A DNA stretch of 64,000 nucleotides from Tetramitus jugosus (lineage: Eukaryota > Heterolobosea > Eutetramitea > Acrasida > Vahlkampfiidae). Location of the stretch: contig OW569365.1 in the NCBI GenBank assembly GCA_937625935.1, positions 62,001-126,000 on the forward strand. Reading direction: 5' to 3'. This document shows, piece by piece, positions 38,616 through 49,927 of this stretch. Position 1 is the first letter of the stretch; the number at the start of each line of letters is the position of its first letter. The notes beneath the pieces are model-generated. The model saw only the letters and a program-made list of their open reading frames with translations. It was not told the DNA's origin and ran no database searches. The translations under genes and the position numbers were made by a program.

Positions 38616-38903
38616 ATTTGTCGCGAGATTTCCACCACCAGATAGATGGGAACAGATGTCTTTGATCATTCCCGGTCATCCAATTCCCCACATGAGTCCA
38701 TTATGATTGTAAATATAGATTTGTTTTTCCTGTTTGTTTCCTTGTTTTTTTCCTCACATACATCCGAAGGTCCGTGAGAGCTCATTTTTAGAAGTTGAGG
38801 GGTCATGCATAAAAGACCGTCACAATTTCCGAGATATCAACAAAACGGATAACAAGCAACAACACCAATACCAACACCCAACCCCATCATACCTAACATC
38901 AAT

Positions 38904-39221
38904 ATGTCACCAATGAATTTTGAAATTAAAATCAAGCTATACCTCGGCACTGAGATCCGAGTGTACACTGTACCTGCCAACACTACACTTACCAAGTTCC
39001 TGTCCATTCTGGAGGACAAGGAGAAGTCTGCCGGGTTTGAATTTGATCAAAACTCGTCTATCCGATATGAAATTCGAGATCCCTATGGATCGACCAAGAC
39101 CACTACACTGACAACAGACGAAGAATGGAGACGTTTGAAGACAGAATACTTCATGAGGCCCAACATAGCCACGATAAGAATGTTTGTGGATCCATTGAAA
39201 CCTTCAACCAATTCCTCGTAG
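38904..39221 (+). CDS. Small PB1-like domain protein
   Basis: A 105-residue intronless protein starting with ATG at 38904 directly after an A/C-rich leader. Its layout fits a stand-alone PB1 fold: strand pair (NFEIKIKLYLGTEIRVYTVP), helix (TTLTKFLSILEDKEKSAG), a strand with IRYEIRDPYGST, then TTDEEWRRLKTEYF (helix) and a final ATIRMFVDP strand. The acidic OPCA-type motif is weak and the basic Lys of type I domains is at KIKLY. PB1 domains pair with each other in signalling scaffolds; no other domain is attached. Tentative, because the domain is short and divergent. Confidence 0.6.
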   Translation: MSPMNFEIKIKLYLGTEIRVYTVPANTTLTKFLSILEDKEKSAGFEFDQNSSIRYEIRDPYGSTKTTTLTTDEEWRRLKTEYFMRPNIATIRMFVDPLKPSTNSS

Positions 39222-39492
39222 GCTAGCGATGATCCCGACTCACTCTGCTCATTCCCTCGAACCAAATTATCCACATCAATCATAGTTTTTTTAATTTATT
39301 GAAGTATGAGTCCTACATCATGAAACTTACTCTTACTAAAATATCCTGTACATATCCCACCAGCAAAACTGTAAATCCAACAGATTAAATTCTCCGCATT
39401 TTTGTTCATTCAACTCGTGCACACTTTCTTTTTTCTCTGATTCCGCTCCGAAAGACCAACAAAACAAACTAACCCTTCAACTGTACACAAAG

Positions 39493-42426
39493 ATGAGTCA
39501 CCGAGATCGAAACTACAATGATCGTCGTAGTCGCTCCCATTCCTCTTCCACTCAAAAATCATCATCAGCAGAAGCACCAGTTGCCAAAATTCTCTCTTCA
39601 AAACCATCATCATCATCATTATCATCAAAATCAGCATCAGCATCATCCGATCATAATGACAGAGAACGTGAACTAGTCAAACAATTGGATCAACGAATCA
39701 GACAACGCGACGAACAACGAACCAAAAAACGAAGAAGAAGCGGAGAATTCGACGGCAACTCCGACACTACGAAAAAATTCAGAGAAACACAACAACAACA
39801 TCGAAATGACAAAAAAAATGATCGCAACGATCACACGAGTAGTCATCAAGTAATTGACGACGACGACAAGGAAATGTTTGATCGACTAAGAAAAGTTTCT
39901 CGCTTAGATTACTTGTCTCGTCGTGAAAAGGACAAACTCGAAGAATTGGAGCATCGATTGCGTCAAGACGAACGAGATTTTAGAGATGAGCAGTTGACGG
40001 AACGTGAGAGAGCTCAGAGACAAACTCAGCGTAACATTCTGCAGCATGCAAAAGAGAGGACTGATGCGACAAGAGTGGAGCATTATGTGATGCCTGATGC
40101 GTACTATGAGCAGGATGAACGACAGAAGAATCTAACGTTGAGTGAACGAAGGTTTGAAGCGTTGACGAAACGGTATCAAGAGTATGATAGAGGATCAACG
40201 TCATCGTCGTCAAGCAAGGTCATTCATGAGAATCAAGAATGGGAGAATCATCAAATTGGAAAAGCAGTCATCAAGTACGGATCGAGAGATCGGCAGTTGG
40301 AAGAATCATCTGCAGCAAAACAACACGAGTATGTCATGGAAGATGAAATTGAGTTTATTGCGCAAGAGATTCTAGAAGGTCGCAGAGAAATGCCAAAAGA
40401 ATTGCTCGAGGACTCTGAATTGACCGAGGCAGAACGAAAGAAACAAGAAAAGGAAAAAGAGTTGGAAACCATGGATCAAGTGCGTAAATCACTGCCCATC
40501 TATCCCTACAGAGAACAGTTGTTGCAAGCGATTCACGATCATCAAGTGTTGATTATCGTAGGCGAAACGGGATCTGGAAAAACAACTCAGCTCACACAGT
40601 ATTTGCATGAATCGGGATACACGAAAAATGGAAAGAAGATTGCGTGCACACAACCGAGAAGAGTGGCTGCCATGAGTGTCGCCGCGCGTGTCGCACAGGA
40701 GATGGATGTGAAGCTGGGACATGAAGTCGGTTACAATATTCGTTTTGAAGACTGTACCAGTGAGAAAACAGTGATAAAGTACATGACTGATGGTATGATG
40801 CTCAAGGAATTCTTGAACGAACCAGATTTGTCAACGTATAGTGTCATTATTGTAGATGAGGCGCATGAGAGATCTTTGCACACAGATATTCTATTGGGTC
40901 TCGTGAAGGATATTGCAAGATTCCGATCTGATGTCAAGTTGTTGATTTCTAGTGCCACGATGGATGCTGCCAAGTTTTCAGAGTACTTTGATGGTGCGCC
41001 TATCTTCTCAGTGCCCGGTCGAAGGTACAATGTCGATATTTTGTACACGAAGGCTCCAGAGAATAATTACTTGGAAGCGGCTGTGGTTACCACACTTCAG
41101 ATTCATTTGACGCAACCAACGGGAGACATTCTAGTTTTTCTAACAGGTCAGGAAGAAATTGAATCGGCGGATGATATGCTCAAAGAGAGAATGAAGGGAA
41201 TGCCAAGTTCGGTGTCCGAGTTGATTGTCGTTCCCATTTACTCCACTCTTCCATCTAGTATGCAGTCCAGGATTTTTGAGAAGACTCCTAAGGGTTGTAG
41301 AAAGGTAGTGCTAGCCACAAATATCGCAGAAACTTCATTGACGATTGATGGTATTGTGTACGTGATTGATTGTGGTTTCTCAAAGATTAACAACTATAAT
41401 CCAAGAAGAGGAATGGAGTCACTGATTGTCACTCCAATATCCAGGGCGAATGCGAATCAAAGAGCAGGCAGAGCAGGTAGAGTACAACCTGGAAAGTGCT
41501 TTAGACTGTATACGGCATGGTCTTTCCATAATGAAATGGAGTTGAGTCCAATTCCTGAAATTCAGCGAACCAATTTGGCGAATGTTGTATTGATGCTCAA
41601 GAGCTTAGGAATCAATGATCTGATTCACTTTGACTTTATGGATCCTCCTCCGGTAGAAACATTGATTTCTGCTCTGGAGCAACTCTATGCTCTAGGTGCC
41701 TTGAATGACAAGGGTGAGTTAACAATGCTAGGCAGACGGATGGCAGAATTTCCACTTGATCCACAAATGTCCAAAATGCTGATTGCATCAGAAAAGTATG
41801 GATGCTCAGAGGAGATTGTCTCTATTTGTGCAATGCTATCTGTCAATAATTCAATCTTCTACCGACCAAAGGACAAGGCCATCCATGCAGATAATGCCCG
41901 CAAAAATTTCTTCCGACCAGGTGGTGACCACATAACATTATTGAATGTGTACAATGAATGGATGGCAGAGGACAGTGACTCACTCAAAGAAGCTTGGTGC
42001 AGACAAAACTTTATTCAATCTCGCTCCATGAAACGTGCCAGACAAGTTCGAGATCAATTAGTTTCATTGATGGAGAGGGTAGAGATAGAATTGACATCAA
42101 ACCTGCACGATATCGTTACCATACGAAAGGCTATCAGCTCTGGATTCTTCTATCATGTTGCTAGTCTTCAAAGAAGTGGTAATTACAAGACATATCATAA
42201 GCCTCAAACTGTGTACATTCACCCCAGCTCTTCTCTTTATGAGAGTGCGCCAAAGTGGGTATTGTATCACGAATTAGTATTCACTAGCAAGGAGTATATG
42301 AGGCAAGTGATTGAAATTGATCCTCAGTGGCTTCCAGATATCGCTCCGCACTTGTACGAAGAGAAGGACATACAAGAGCTCGCTAAAAAGATGCCAAAGA
42401 AAGTGGGAAAAGCCAGAGGTCAATAA
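39493..42426 (+). CDS. DHX16: DEAH-box pre-mRNA splicing helicase DHX16/Prp2
   Basis: A 977-residue intronless protein. Residues 1-330 are charged and Arg/Ser/Glu-rich with long helices. The helicase core begins with [14 protein letters not shown]. Walker A GETGSGKT is at 357-364, motif Ia TQPRRVAA follows, DEAH is at 455-458, the SAT motif in [31 protein letters not shown] and motif [10 protein letters not shown]. The winged-helix, ratchet and OB-fold regions ([40 protein letters not shown]) complete the DEAH/RHA family architecture. Within the family, the combination of the N-terminal charged region with KSLPIYPYR and [13 protein letters not shown] points to Prp2/DHX16, which activates the spliceosome before the first step. 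Its presence fits the intron-containing genes around it. Confidence 0.95.
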   Translation: MSHRDRNYNDRRSRSHSSSTQKSSSAEAPVAKILSSKPSSSSLSSKSASASSDHNDRERELVKQLDQRIRQRDEQRTKKRRRSGEFDGNSDTTKKFRETQQQHRNDKKNDRNDHTSSHQVIDDDDKEMFDRLRKVSRLDYLSRREKDKLEELEHRLRQDERDFRDEQLTERERAQRQTQRNILQHAKERTDATRVEHYVMPDAYYEQDERQKNLTLSERRFEALTKRYQEYDRGSTSSSSSKVIHENQEWENHQIGKAVIKYGSRDRQLEESSAAKQHEYVMEDEIEFIAQEILEGRREMPKELLEDSELTEAERKKQEKEKELETMDQVRKSLPIYPYREQLLQAIHDHQVLIIVGETGSGKTTQLTQYLHESGYTKNGKKIACTQPRRVAAMSVAARVAQEMDVKLGHEVGYNIRFEDCTSEKTVIKYMTDGMMLKEFLNEPDLSTYSVIIVDEAHERSLHTDILLGLVKDIARFRSDVKLLISSATMDAAKFSEYFDGAPIFSVPGRRYNVDILYTKAPENNYLEAAVVTTLQIHLTQPTGDILVFLTGQEEIESADDMLKERMKGMPSSVSELIVVPIYSTLPSSMQSRIFEKTPKGCRKVVLATNIAETSLTIDGIVYVIDCGFSKINNYNPRRGMESLIVTPISRANANQRAGRAGRVQPGKCFRLYTAWSFHNEMELSPIPEIQRTNLANVVLMLKSLGINDLIHFDFMDPPPVETLISALEQLYALGALNDKGELTMLGRRMAEFPLDPQMSKMLIASEKYGCSEEIVSICAMLSVNNSIFYRPKDKAIHADNARKNFFRPGGDHITLLNVYNEWMAEDSDSLKEAWCRQNFIQSRSMKRARQVRDQLVSLMERVEIELTSNLHDIVTIRKAISSGFFYHVASLQRSGNYKTYHKPQTVYIHPSSSLYESAPKWVLYHELVFTSKEYMRQVIEIDPQWLPDIAPHLYEEKDIQELAKKMPKKVGKARGQ

Positions 42427-42480
42427 ATCGATCATACTGCAACAGAACTTAAGCGAAGTAGGATCACCGTAGAACAAAAC

Positions 42481-43737
42481 TCATTCGACAATAATGTCCA
42501 AATCGATGAGCTTATGATCTTTCATGATCATCCAAAGTTTGTTTTGTAAGTTTGTATGTTGGAGGGCATAATAACAGATATGTGAGTGGAACGCCCCAGT
42601 TGCTGCCGCTACTGCCATCGTTGGGTGGATCCTTGGAAGTTTTTCGAATATCGTTCTATTTTCTAAGTCTCCAAGCCCTAGTCCACCACTACTGTTGCAT
42701 CCTGTGACATAAATGTCGCCATTGGAGAGAATGACAAAGGTACTAGTTGAAGAACATCCTGTAACTACTTCCAATATTGGATACTCGAATTGTGTGAATA
42801 CAACATTCCCATGTGCCTCTGCTTGCTCTGGACATTTGTCAATTGATCCTAACTGGCCATGCATGATCATATTTGAGACCATATCATCTCCATACAAGCT
42901 TCCATACAACTTTCCATCCTCGCCAATACACATAATATAATTGTAACCACAAACAACATCTCGAACCTTCCTTGGAAATGGTATCTCCATAAAATGATTG
43001 ATCGTTTCTTCTAATTGAACATGTTGATCGTTTAATCCATAAAGAAGGCCATTTTCGAGCAGTATCACCGAATGGTAACCACCACAAGACACTTTCTTTA
43101 TCTTCTGTCCATCTACCGATAATGGCAAATCCAATTTTGAAAACACATCTCGGAATCTGGAATCACAGGCATAGAGTTTGTTATCACTGGTCAATACATG
43201 AACAAAATTTCCCCCACACGACACTTGAACAACAGGAAATCCATCAAACATTGATTGGTCAACAGGAGAGCGCAATGTATCATTGTCATGTTCATTGTAA
43301 TTCGGTCCACAACAAAACAATCGTCCATCCCCAGAGAGAAAACAACTGAAGTCGAACCCAACAGAGATATCGACAATATTCTGATGCCTGAGTGTTTGAA
43401 ATTCAAACAACTGACTGTTCTGAGAAAGACGGCTTATTTGTCCAATACCAAACACTTGCCCGTTGCGTAACAAAAACAGTGAAAAGCTGCCTCCACATCG
43501 AACCTTGACAACCTGGTAATCAGTGTTTTGACAAGAGCCAAACATGGAAATGGAGTTCAATCGAGCTTCTTCTATGTTTGCCTTTTGTTGTTGTTCTCCA
43601 TCACAGGAACAAGAATCAATTTTGACTCTCAATGGAGTCCATGATGATTTTGCTGCTTCTTCAACGGCTCCCCATTGACTACTCTCTGAGCCGCCAGCGA
43701 TATGGACCGTGTACTGAACTAATTCTTGTTGCGCCAT
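42481..43737 (-). CDS. RCC1-repeat (beta-propeller) protein
   Basis: A 418-residue intronless protein, ATG 43737. It has several RCC1-type blades, each with a (V)xxVxCGGxxxxxLxxxGxLYxxG pattern: VVKVRCGGSFSLFLLRNGQVFGIG, VVQVSCGGNFVHVLTSDNKLYAC, IKKVSCGGYHSVILLENGLLYGL, VRDVVCGYNYIMCIGEDGKLYGS and a last one with VVTGCSSTSTFVILSNGDIYVTG then GGLGLGD. Such propellers can be guanine-nucleotide exchange factors or scaffolds. No chromatin-binding tail or extra domain is seen. It converges on DHX16 with 54 bp between stop codons. Specific role unknown. Confidence 0.82.
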   Translation of the reverse strand: MAQQELVQYTVHIAGGSESSQWGAVEEAAKSSWTPLRVKIDSCSCDGEQQQKANIEEARLNSISMFGSCQNTDYQVVKVRCGGSFSLFLLRNGQVFGIGQISRLSQNSQLFEFQTLRHQNIVDISVGFDFSCFLSGDGRLFCCGPNYNEHDNDTLRSPVDQSMFDGFPVVQVSCGGNFVHVLTSDNKLYACDSRFRDVFSKLDLPLSVDGQKIKKVSCGGYHSVILLENGLLYGLNDQHVQLEETINHFMEIPFPRKVRDVVCGYNYIMCIGEDGKLYGSLYGDDMVSNMIMHGQLGSIDKCPEQAEAHGNVVFTQFEYPILEVVTGCSSTSTFVILSNGDIYVTGCNSSGGLGLGDLENRTIFEKLPRIHPTMAVAAATGAFHSHICYYALQHTNLQNKLWMIMKDHKLIDLDIIVE

Positions 43738-43970
43738 ATCTTTTGTTTCTTGTTTTTTCAGTGGAAAGTTCGAAAAAATGAGAACGTGGAGGGATTTTTA
43801 ATACGGCGGTCGCTGGGGGTCAGGCAAACCATCGTTTTTGTCATCTCATGAACGGTCATCCGATTATGAGGTCTTGGTCTTGAATAAAATGAGTATATCG
43901 ATATAAGAATGATTTTGAAGTTCTTGTTTCAGTTTCTGGCCTGATGGTACGTATTTGTTTCAACAACTTA

Positions 43971-45278
43971 TCATTCGACATCTTCCAGTTGTACATGCAA
44001 CTGTTGTTCGTTTCCTAACGAGTTTTCAGGAGACTTTCGAGTCAACAGGGAGTGTAGATCTTCTCTCGAAGAGGCTACTCGAACGAGACCTGATCTATAA
44101 CAAATCTTTAGGGAGCAGAAGTTAGGGCAGTTAATAAGCAGATCAATGGTACTCTGTGTCAAGTCAAAGGTAATCTCCAATCTTTCAATAGAGCCAGAAT
44201 TATTTGATACGATCTGGTTGATGGATGAAGCACTGGAGAGACATATCACTCTCAATCTATCAAATTTCAACAAGAATTTTCCAGGTATGGTCGTATTAAT
44301 CCGAATCGATGTTAAATTGGTTGGAATATGCGCGAATAGAAAGTTCATCTGTTCTTTAGGAGAGGTTACAGACAGACTTTGTAACATTGGAAATCTAACC
44401 ACAGATTCTAATTTGGGTAGTTTTAGTGCTGTGCTATGCAAACCAAAGTATGTTACCACAGAAAGGTGCTTGAGGTTGGGCATATCAGTTTGACACAACC
44501 AATAGATGTCTTTTGTGGCACAGTTCAAGTGTAGAGAGGTTAAATTGTTGAAACTATATGGTTCTTCCTCCCATGATGTTGTTCCAATGGTATTTGCTAT
44601 TTCTATATGTAATTCATCTAGGACGACCATTTCTCGTGCAAGGGCATTGAACAATTTTGGTAGCGAGGCCTTGTCCAGTTTCATGTTTAGTTTCTGTAAG
44701 GTCTTTCGAGTGCTAATAATCATTGTCATAAGATCTCCTCTGCCCCATTCGTCCCACTGTGTGTATCTAATTCTCTCCGAAACTATGAGCTTTCTTAAAT
44801 GGGCCATCGAACCGATGTACTCTACAGGCAATGGATAATGAAGATTCTCCAACGACAATTCCTTCAGAAAACGAAAACTCTTTGAAACTAGTTTGATAAC
44901 ATTGGAATCCCCTATGCTCAATGAGTCTAAAGACAGCTTATCCAAGAAATCCAAAGACTTACTCTGCTCCTGTGATTGGTCTCCAAAGAGTGAAATAGAT
45001 CTGATTCTATTGAGAGCTTCATCAGAAACCTGATCTAAACTCGGAATAGTAACAGAATCTCCGAGAGCGAGGTGCTTGAATTGATACCTTTCTATTCCCT
45101 TAATCAACTTTGGAGTAAGTTGTCGGTCGATACGAATTGTTAGAGGTAATCTCCCTTTGGTATCTTGATCTTCGATCATATCTCGAAAGCTTTTGCAAAC
45201 AAGTGAGATTCCACCAAACACCTCTTTTGTCGATAGATACTGAAATATTATTATCCATGTATCGTAAGGCACAACCAT
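43971..45278 (-). CDS. F-box protein with leucine-rich repeats
   Basis: A 435-residue intronless protein starting MVVPYDTWIIIFQYLSTKEVFGGISLVCKSFRDM, a recognisable F-box (residues 4-40) expected to bind Skp1 in an SCF ubiquitin ligase. The rest is a series of irregular leucine-rich units, for example FLKELSLENLHYPLPVEYIGSMAHLRKLIV, NLTSLHLNCATKDIYWLCQTDMPNLKHLSVV and MLQSLSVTSPKEQ, which would hold the substrate. Its start codon is only 74 bp from the first readable codon of the broken kinase gene on the other strand, leaving almost no promoter space for the latter. Confidence 0.78.
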   Translation of the reverse strand: MVVPYDTWIIIFQYLSTKEVFGGISLVCKSFRDMIEDQDTKGRLPLTIRIDRQLTPKLIKGIERYQFKHLALGDSVTIPSLDQVSDEALNRIRSISLFGDQSQEQSKSLDFLDKLSLDSLSIGDSNVIKLVSKSFRFLKELSLENLHYPLPVEYIGSMAHLRKLIVSERIRYTQWDEWGRGDLMTMIISTRKTLQKLNMKLDKASLPKLFNALAREMVVLDELHIEIANTIGTTSWEEEPYSFNNLTSLHLNCATKDIYWLCQTDMPNLKHLSVVTYFGLHSTALKLPKLESVVRFPMLQSLSVTSPKEQMNFLFAHIPTNLTSIRINTTIPGKFLLKFDRLRVICLSSASSINQIVSNNSGSIERLEITFDLTQSTIDLLINCPNFCSLKICYRSGLVRVASSREDLHSLLTRKSPENSLGNEQQLHVQLEDVE

Positions 45279-45351
45279 CTTGTTTCTTTGAATTGGTCGT
45301 CAAAACAGCGGAAATTTTTTTTTCTCGCTGATTCGAAAGGACCACTACTAT

Positions 45352-48300
45352 TTGTTTTTCAACATTACCTGGACATATACCAAGATTTTCACATGTAATG
45401 ACGTTTCCAGCTTGAGTGTTGATGTTTGTTCGAGGTTTGGTCAATGTGTCGCTCAGGACAAGTGTCACTGCCATAGCGCACGGCACGGTCAGTGGTGTCA
45501 AAACGTTGGAATACAAAGGAGAGATGGTATCAAAACTACTTTTATAGGTGACAAGGATATCATGAGAATCAGGACATCCAATGATGGTCGCTTTGTCTAT
45601 CTGGTGGGTCACAACAAGGTGGACAGTGGATTTCTGGAGAAACGCAAGGTGGATGATAGTTTTGAACTTCAATGGGGATCTATCGTCAAGAATCCAAAGT
45701 TTCCCTCGAGTAGTGCTGTTCTTGGTCTAGGAGTGTCTGAAGACTCTGTTGTAATATCAGGTTCGCCGATTTTTGGAAAGACAGTTCTCGGACGTAATGA
45801 GAGTGATTAGAATTGAAGAGTGTTTTATGTGGATATTGTGGATACATTGCAAGGTTTGACCAATCAACGGGAAAATCTCTTTGGGTCAACTCAATTGAAG
45901 ACAAGGAGATGTATGCTGTTGCGATAGATGCCTCAAACAACATTTATTCATCTGGGGGGTGAATTTATGGCAACTGTTTGGTCGTGGAACTATTCCGACG
46001 GAATTGCGCAGTGGATGCATGAAATAGACAATCGAGGTGCTCAACAAGTGGATGATGGATCTTATGGACTAGATATTACAGTTACTCCAGATAATAGTTT
46101 GATTGTTGCTGGATTCTTCCGAGGGGAAATGTTCGGAGCAAATTCAACAGGTACAATGGCTGGGTTTGTCGTAAAACTGTCAAACAACCGTACCTCTCGA
46201 TGCTCATTACTGTTTAGTGGGAACGGAAATAGCGTTGTTCGTGCATTAAGTTCGTCAGAGGATGGATCAACTACTTATGTAACGGGAGCATTTGAGGGTG
46301 TAATTACTATTGATTCGTACTCTGTTGCTTCTTCTGGAAGCACAGATATCTTTCTGACGAAGATAAATAGTAACTGTAAGGTTCTATGGGTAGTGACAGC
46401 TGGAGGAGCAAAAAGTGATTCTGCATCGGCTATTGCCATCCTATCTGATGGCACTATTCAAATTGCGGGGTGTTTCACTGGTACTGCAAATTTTTCTTCA
46501 CATCTAATCTCTCCATTGCCTTGGATGGGTGATCAATGCGGCTTCCTTGCTTCTTACTCAACAGAGGGAATTCTCCAACAAGTGGTGTTGACCGGGTTAT
46601 GCGACTCAGGAATCAGAGTTCACCGTAGCAAAATGGATTCACTACTTGTAGGGAGGACCAAAAATCTCCAAAACAGAGATGAGTCTTTTATTGCAAGGGT
46701 GACGGATGTTCGATGCTTTGGAACTTCGTGGTCTAATTTTTCTGAAGTGTGCTCGGGACATGGTAATTGTATTGATTTTGATTTATGTGATTGTCACGAG
46801 GGATATTATGGTAGAAATTGCAACCTCACATCGTGTTATGGTTTCCTGGAAACTAGTCCTTTTGCTTGCTCTGGTCATGGAAGGTGTCTTCAAGATACCT
46901 GTAAATGTTTCACAGGTTGGTATGGAGACTACTGCTCAATACCAACATGTAATGGAATTATGGCTAACATGACTCAGTCGTGCAATAGCCAAACTTGCAT
47001 CGGACATGATACTTGTGTGTGTGTATCGAATACAACATCCGGAGTATGTCAAGACAAGGTATCACCTCCACCTGTCCACTACATGATGGATACGAACTTG
47101 CCTGAATTAATGAGAAGCACGCAACTACCATCCAATTTTGGGTTGGAAGTATTCAATGTGGATAAGATTTATAGGGAATTGGACTCTACTCCTTTACGTA
47201 AGCGTTACAATCTCGAACATGTCGAAGATTTTGTTCAAATCAAAGTTGATCGGACTCACTCAGTTCAAAAATTCATCCAACATCAATAACTTGAACTTCA
47301 AGAGTTGTGGAACAACGGTGGCCATTCCTTCATTTCTCAATACACTTCCAGGTACAGTCATTGCTGCTTTGGAAGTCGATCCTGTCTCCCTATGTGTGAC
47401 CAAACTGCTCTCGTCTATCATCTGATTCAGATACGAGTGAATATGATGAACGAGATTTTACCATCATTCCTTATTCAAGTGGTATTGTGGTAAAAAGTTT
47501 CTCTGATTCCCGAGAGAAATTGATATTGAAAAAGTTTTAAACCTATGAATTGTTTCAATCAACAGCAAGAAATCCTCTATATCATAGGAATTCAATGACT
47601 TTCAAAGATGTAGAGGCTCATGTAACAATTGATGATAAGAATCAAATCATTCTAGTAGGCACACTATATTATTCCTTGAGAGTATCAACAAGTGTTCCGA
47701 TTCCCATTCCATCTCTAGCCTCCTTACACTGTGGGGCTGGTGGTCACTCAAAACACAAGATTCGATCTTTCCATAGCCAAGGGAATAATTACTTTTTTGT
47801 ATCCAATCTATGCTCCAATACAACCAGTGGAGTCACCGCGACCAACACATTGCTGAAACTTGACGGAGTTGAATTGTTATGGAGTAAGGAATTTGCAATT
47901 CCATCGACTTATAATCGAATCATTGACTTTTATGTGGACAGTTCCTTCGAGAGATATCACTTGCTGTTGCAGAATGAGTCGCCAGAGGTGTTGTACTACG
48001 TAGTCAAGTCCGAATCTTGTTCAGTCTCCGATATTGATAAGCTTGAAGGAAATGAAATCTCTTCAACTCGCATAAGAAGGATCATTATCGGTATTGCATT
48101 TTGTGTTGTTGTTATCATTTGTCTCGTTTTATTGCTAGTTGTTAGTACTACATGGTACTTGAATAAGCGAAGGCTGCAGAAAAAGAAGGATGATTCGTTG
48201 TATGCAAAACTGTTGGACTTCGAATTAGCACAAACAGAAGGACATGAGGACTCCAAAGTACAACTTGCGACCACGATGAAGATCGATATTAACGAACTGA

Positions 48301-49199
48301 CCTTCACTTCCAAGATTAGTGAGGGAGCATATGGGGCAGTTTTTCGAGGAGTCTGGTGCAACCAAGACGTTGCAATTAAAAGATTAAAAGTGGAAGACGA
48401 AGATGCATTTGTTCGTGAAGTATCCGTGTTAAATTGCTTGAGGCATCTCAATATTCTTATGTTGTACGGATACAGTGTTGATGGAAAAGGGAACAAGTAT
48501 ATCATTACAGAGTACGTGGATGCCGGTAATCTGGATGATGCCCTTTCCCAGCGCAAGTTGAAAGACTTTGAGAAGAAGATCTCGATTCTTCTTGGAATTG
48601 CTCAAGGAATGGCCTTCCTCCATTCAAGAGAGAACAAGATAGTTCACAGAGACTTGAAACCACAAAACATTTTGATGAAGAAGGATGGGACATGTAAACT
48701 CTGTGATTTTGGGCTATCCAGGGTAGCAGATAACTCACTGACTGTCGGTGTTAGTTTTGGTACACTACAGTACATGTGTCCAGAATTATTGCAGCACGCT
48801 AGTTATGATGAAACATGCGATGTGTATAGTTTCGGTATTCTCATGCACGAGGTTTTCACATTTGAGAAACCATACTCGTCATCAGGGAGCAGTTCTTCTC
48901 AAGGATTTGTGATGAACCAGTTTACTATCGGACTTCAGGTGATTCAGGGACATAGACCTATGGTGCCCTCAGAAGTTATTCAATGGGGTCAAGGAAAAGA
49001 CAATGAGGAGAGCCTAGCTCATTATCTTTCAAATTTCTTTTCCAAGAGCAATGAACTATCAAAGAAGAAACTTTCCTTTTTTCAGATAGCAGCAGTGACA
49101 CACCAATACTTTTCATTGTGTACACAGTGTTGGTCTCCCAGCGCGGAACATCGCTTAAGTTTTGAACGAATTGTCTCTCAGCTGCTCACTTCAAAATAA
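45352..49199 (+). pseudogene. Broken receptor-like TKL protein kinase gene (EGF-like and propeller ectodomain)
   Basis: Coding-quality sequence runs across 3.8 kb but changes frame several times. 45352-45810 has an EGF-like motif (CSRFGQCVAQDKCHCH) and propeller strands, without an ATG and with only 74 bp upstream before another gene, so the signal peptide is missing. The frame shifts near 45806, returns at a run of six G (45954-45959), continues to 47289 with more propeller units and at least two EGF-like motifs (CSGHGNCIDFDLCDC and CSGHGRCLQDTCKC), then shifts again around 47150-47289. Further breaks near 47420 and a TAA at 47538-47540 could instead be explained by introns (for example GTATTG at about 47479 to CAG before 47572). 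A membrane helix and an intact kinase domain follow. Either a decaying gene or local sequence errors; the surrounding genes show no such errors, which favours decay. Confidence 0.68.
47595..49199 (+). CDS. Intact transmembrane-plus-kinase part of the broken receptor-like kinase
   Basis: From ATG 47595 an uninterrupted 534-codon frame covers the membrane-proximal ectodomain, a membrane helix (about residues 160-185, IIIGIAFCVVVIICLVLLLVV) and a complete tyrosine-kinase-like domain. Visible motifs are the Gly loop ISEGAYGAVFRG (near 241), VAIKRLK with the catalytic Lys (near 261), HRDLKPQN (about 350-357), CDFGLSR (near 369-375) and YMCPELL in place of APE. The domain belongs to the TKL group of amoebal receptor kinases. 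All catalytic residues are present, so a truncated product could be active if expressed, but it has no signal peptide of its own. Listed separately because it is the longest intact piece of the disrupted locus. Confidence 0.55.
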   Translation: MTFKDVEAHVTIDDKNQIILVGTLYYSLRVSTSVPIPIPSLASLHCGAGGHSKHKIRSFHSQGNNYFFVSNLCSNTTSGVTATNTLLKLDGVELLWSKEFAIPSTYNRIIDFYVDSSFERYHLLLQNESPEVLYYVVKSESCSVSDIDKLEGNEISSTRIRRIIIGIAFCVVVIICLVLLLVVSTTWYLNKRRLQKKKDDSLYAKLLDFELAQTEGHEDSKVQLATTMKIDINELTFTSKISEGAYGAVFRGVWCNQDVAIKRLKVEDEDAFVREVSVLNCLRHLNILMLYGYSVDGKGNKYIITEYVDAGNLDDALSQRKLKDFEKKISILLGIAQGMAFLHSRENKIVHRDLKPQNILMKKDGTCKLCDFGLSRVADNSLTVGVSFGTLQYMCPELLQHASYDETCDVYSFGILMHEVFTFEKPYSSSGSSSSQGFVMNQFTIGLQVIQGHRPMVPSEVIQWGQGKDNEESLAHYLSNFFSKSNELSKKKLSFFQIAAVTHQYFSLCTQCWSPSAEHRLSFERIVSQLLTSK

Positions 49200-49927
49200 A
49201 GAATAATCATGAATAGAAACTTGTGCGAAAAACTGTAAATGAAGAGAAACAAGTGAGATCTTGGTTACTCTTTTTGTCTTGGGCCGCGGGCAGTTGATCC
49301 CTTGTCCAATCGAAATGTGAGTCAGGAGATATCGCAGGCGATTTTTCGGCCCTAGATCTGTATGTTTATGGATTTATATTATCCCGGAGAAGGGATTATC
49401 CAAGCGTTGTCAGGACGAATCGCCTTCTGGTTGCTGGCATGCTTTGGTCATTGACGATCTTTTTTGCTAGCTGAATTTTTCCAACGTACAGTTTGTTTGG
49501 ATGGATTCGTCTGACTCTCCCCAGTGAACGCTTTTTTGTAAATATACTTTGACATTTGACAATCTGGTTGAGTCTCTATCCTCAATTGTTCTGCTGGACG
49601 CAAACAACACCCACCAAGAAATGCTCCAAGCACTTTTCCAACCATTCTCTTCGTCATCGGTGAGGGCCCACAACAAGCAATTCTTCCTGAAATTAAACTG
49701 TTAGAAGCACAATTGCAGCTATCAACCTATCACTCCGCAACAACAATCCAAACACCACAAACAACAAAAAATTGCCAATTCACCTCCTGTTCAAAGTGAG
49801 CACCCAACCACACAACAATCTGTTCCGTACAGACACCTCTCACAACACACAAAAAATTATCCAACACCCAACAACCACAAAAAAACGAACACCCACTTTT
49901 TTTAAAGAGACTAACAACAACAACTAC
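49200..49927. other. Intergenic region of about 730 bp
   Basis: Lies between the kinase stop and the Asn-rich gene. On the minus strand an ATG at 49657 opens 69 codons (MTKRMVGKVLGAFLGG ...), too short and featureless to call with confidence. From about 49730 the sequence is a CA-rich, stop-free leader (repeated CAACAA and CCAACA) running into the next gene. A CG-rich patch GGGCCGCGGGC is at about 49281-49291, unusual against the AT-rich background. Confidence 0.45.

Noticed and set aside
45100..45672. Minus-strand open frame of 190 codons across the F-box start
   Set aside because: Overlaps the F-box gene in another frame and the kinase ectodomain in antisense; no ATG-supported or family-like content.
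45794..45811. GTAATG..TAG as a 17-bp intron explaining the first frame break in the kinase locus
   Set aside because: Far too short for splicing, and the sequence after it is in the wrong phase; a one-base deletion fits better.
49448..49657. Minus-strand 69-codon frame with ATG
   Set aside because: Short, isolated and featureless; a second frame over the same bases is equally open.
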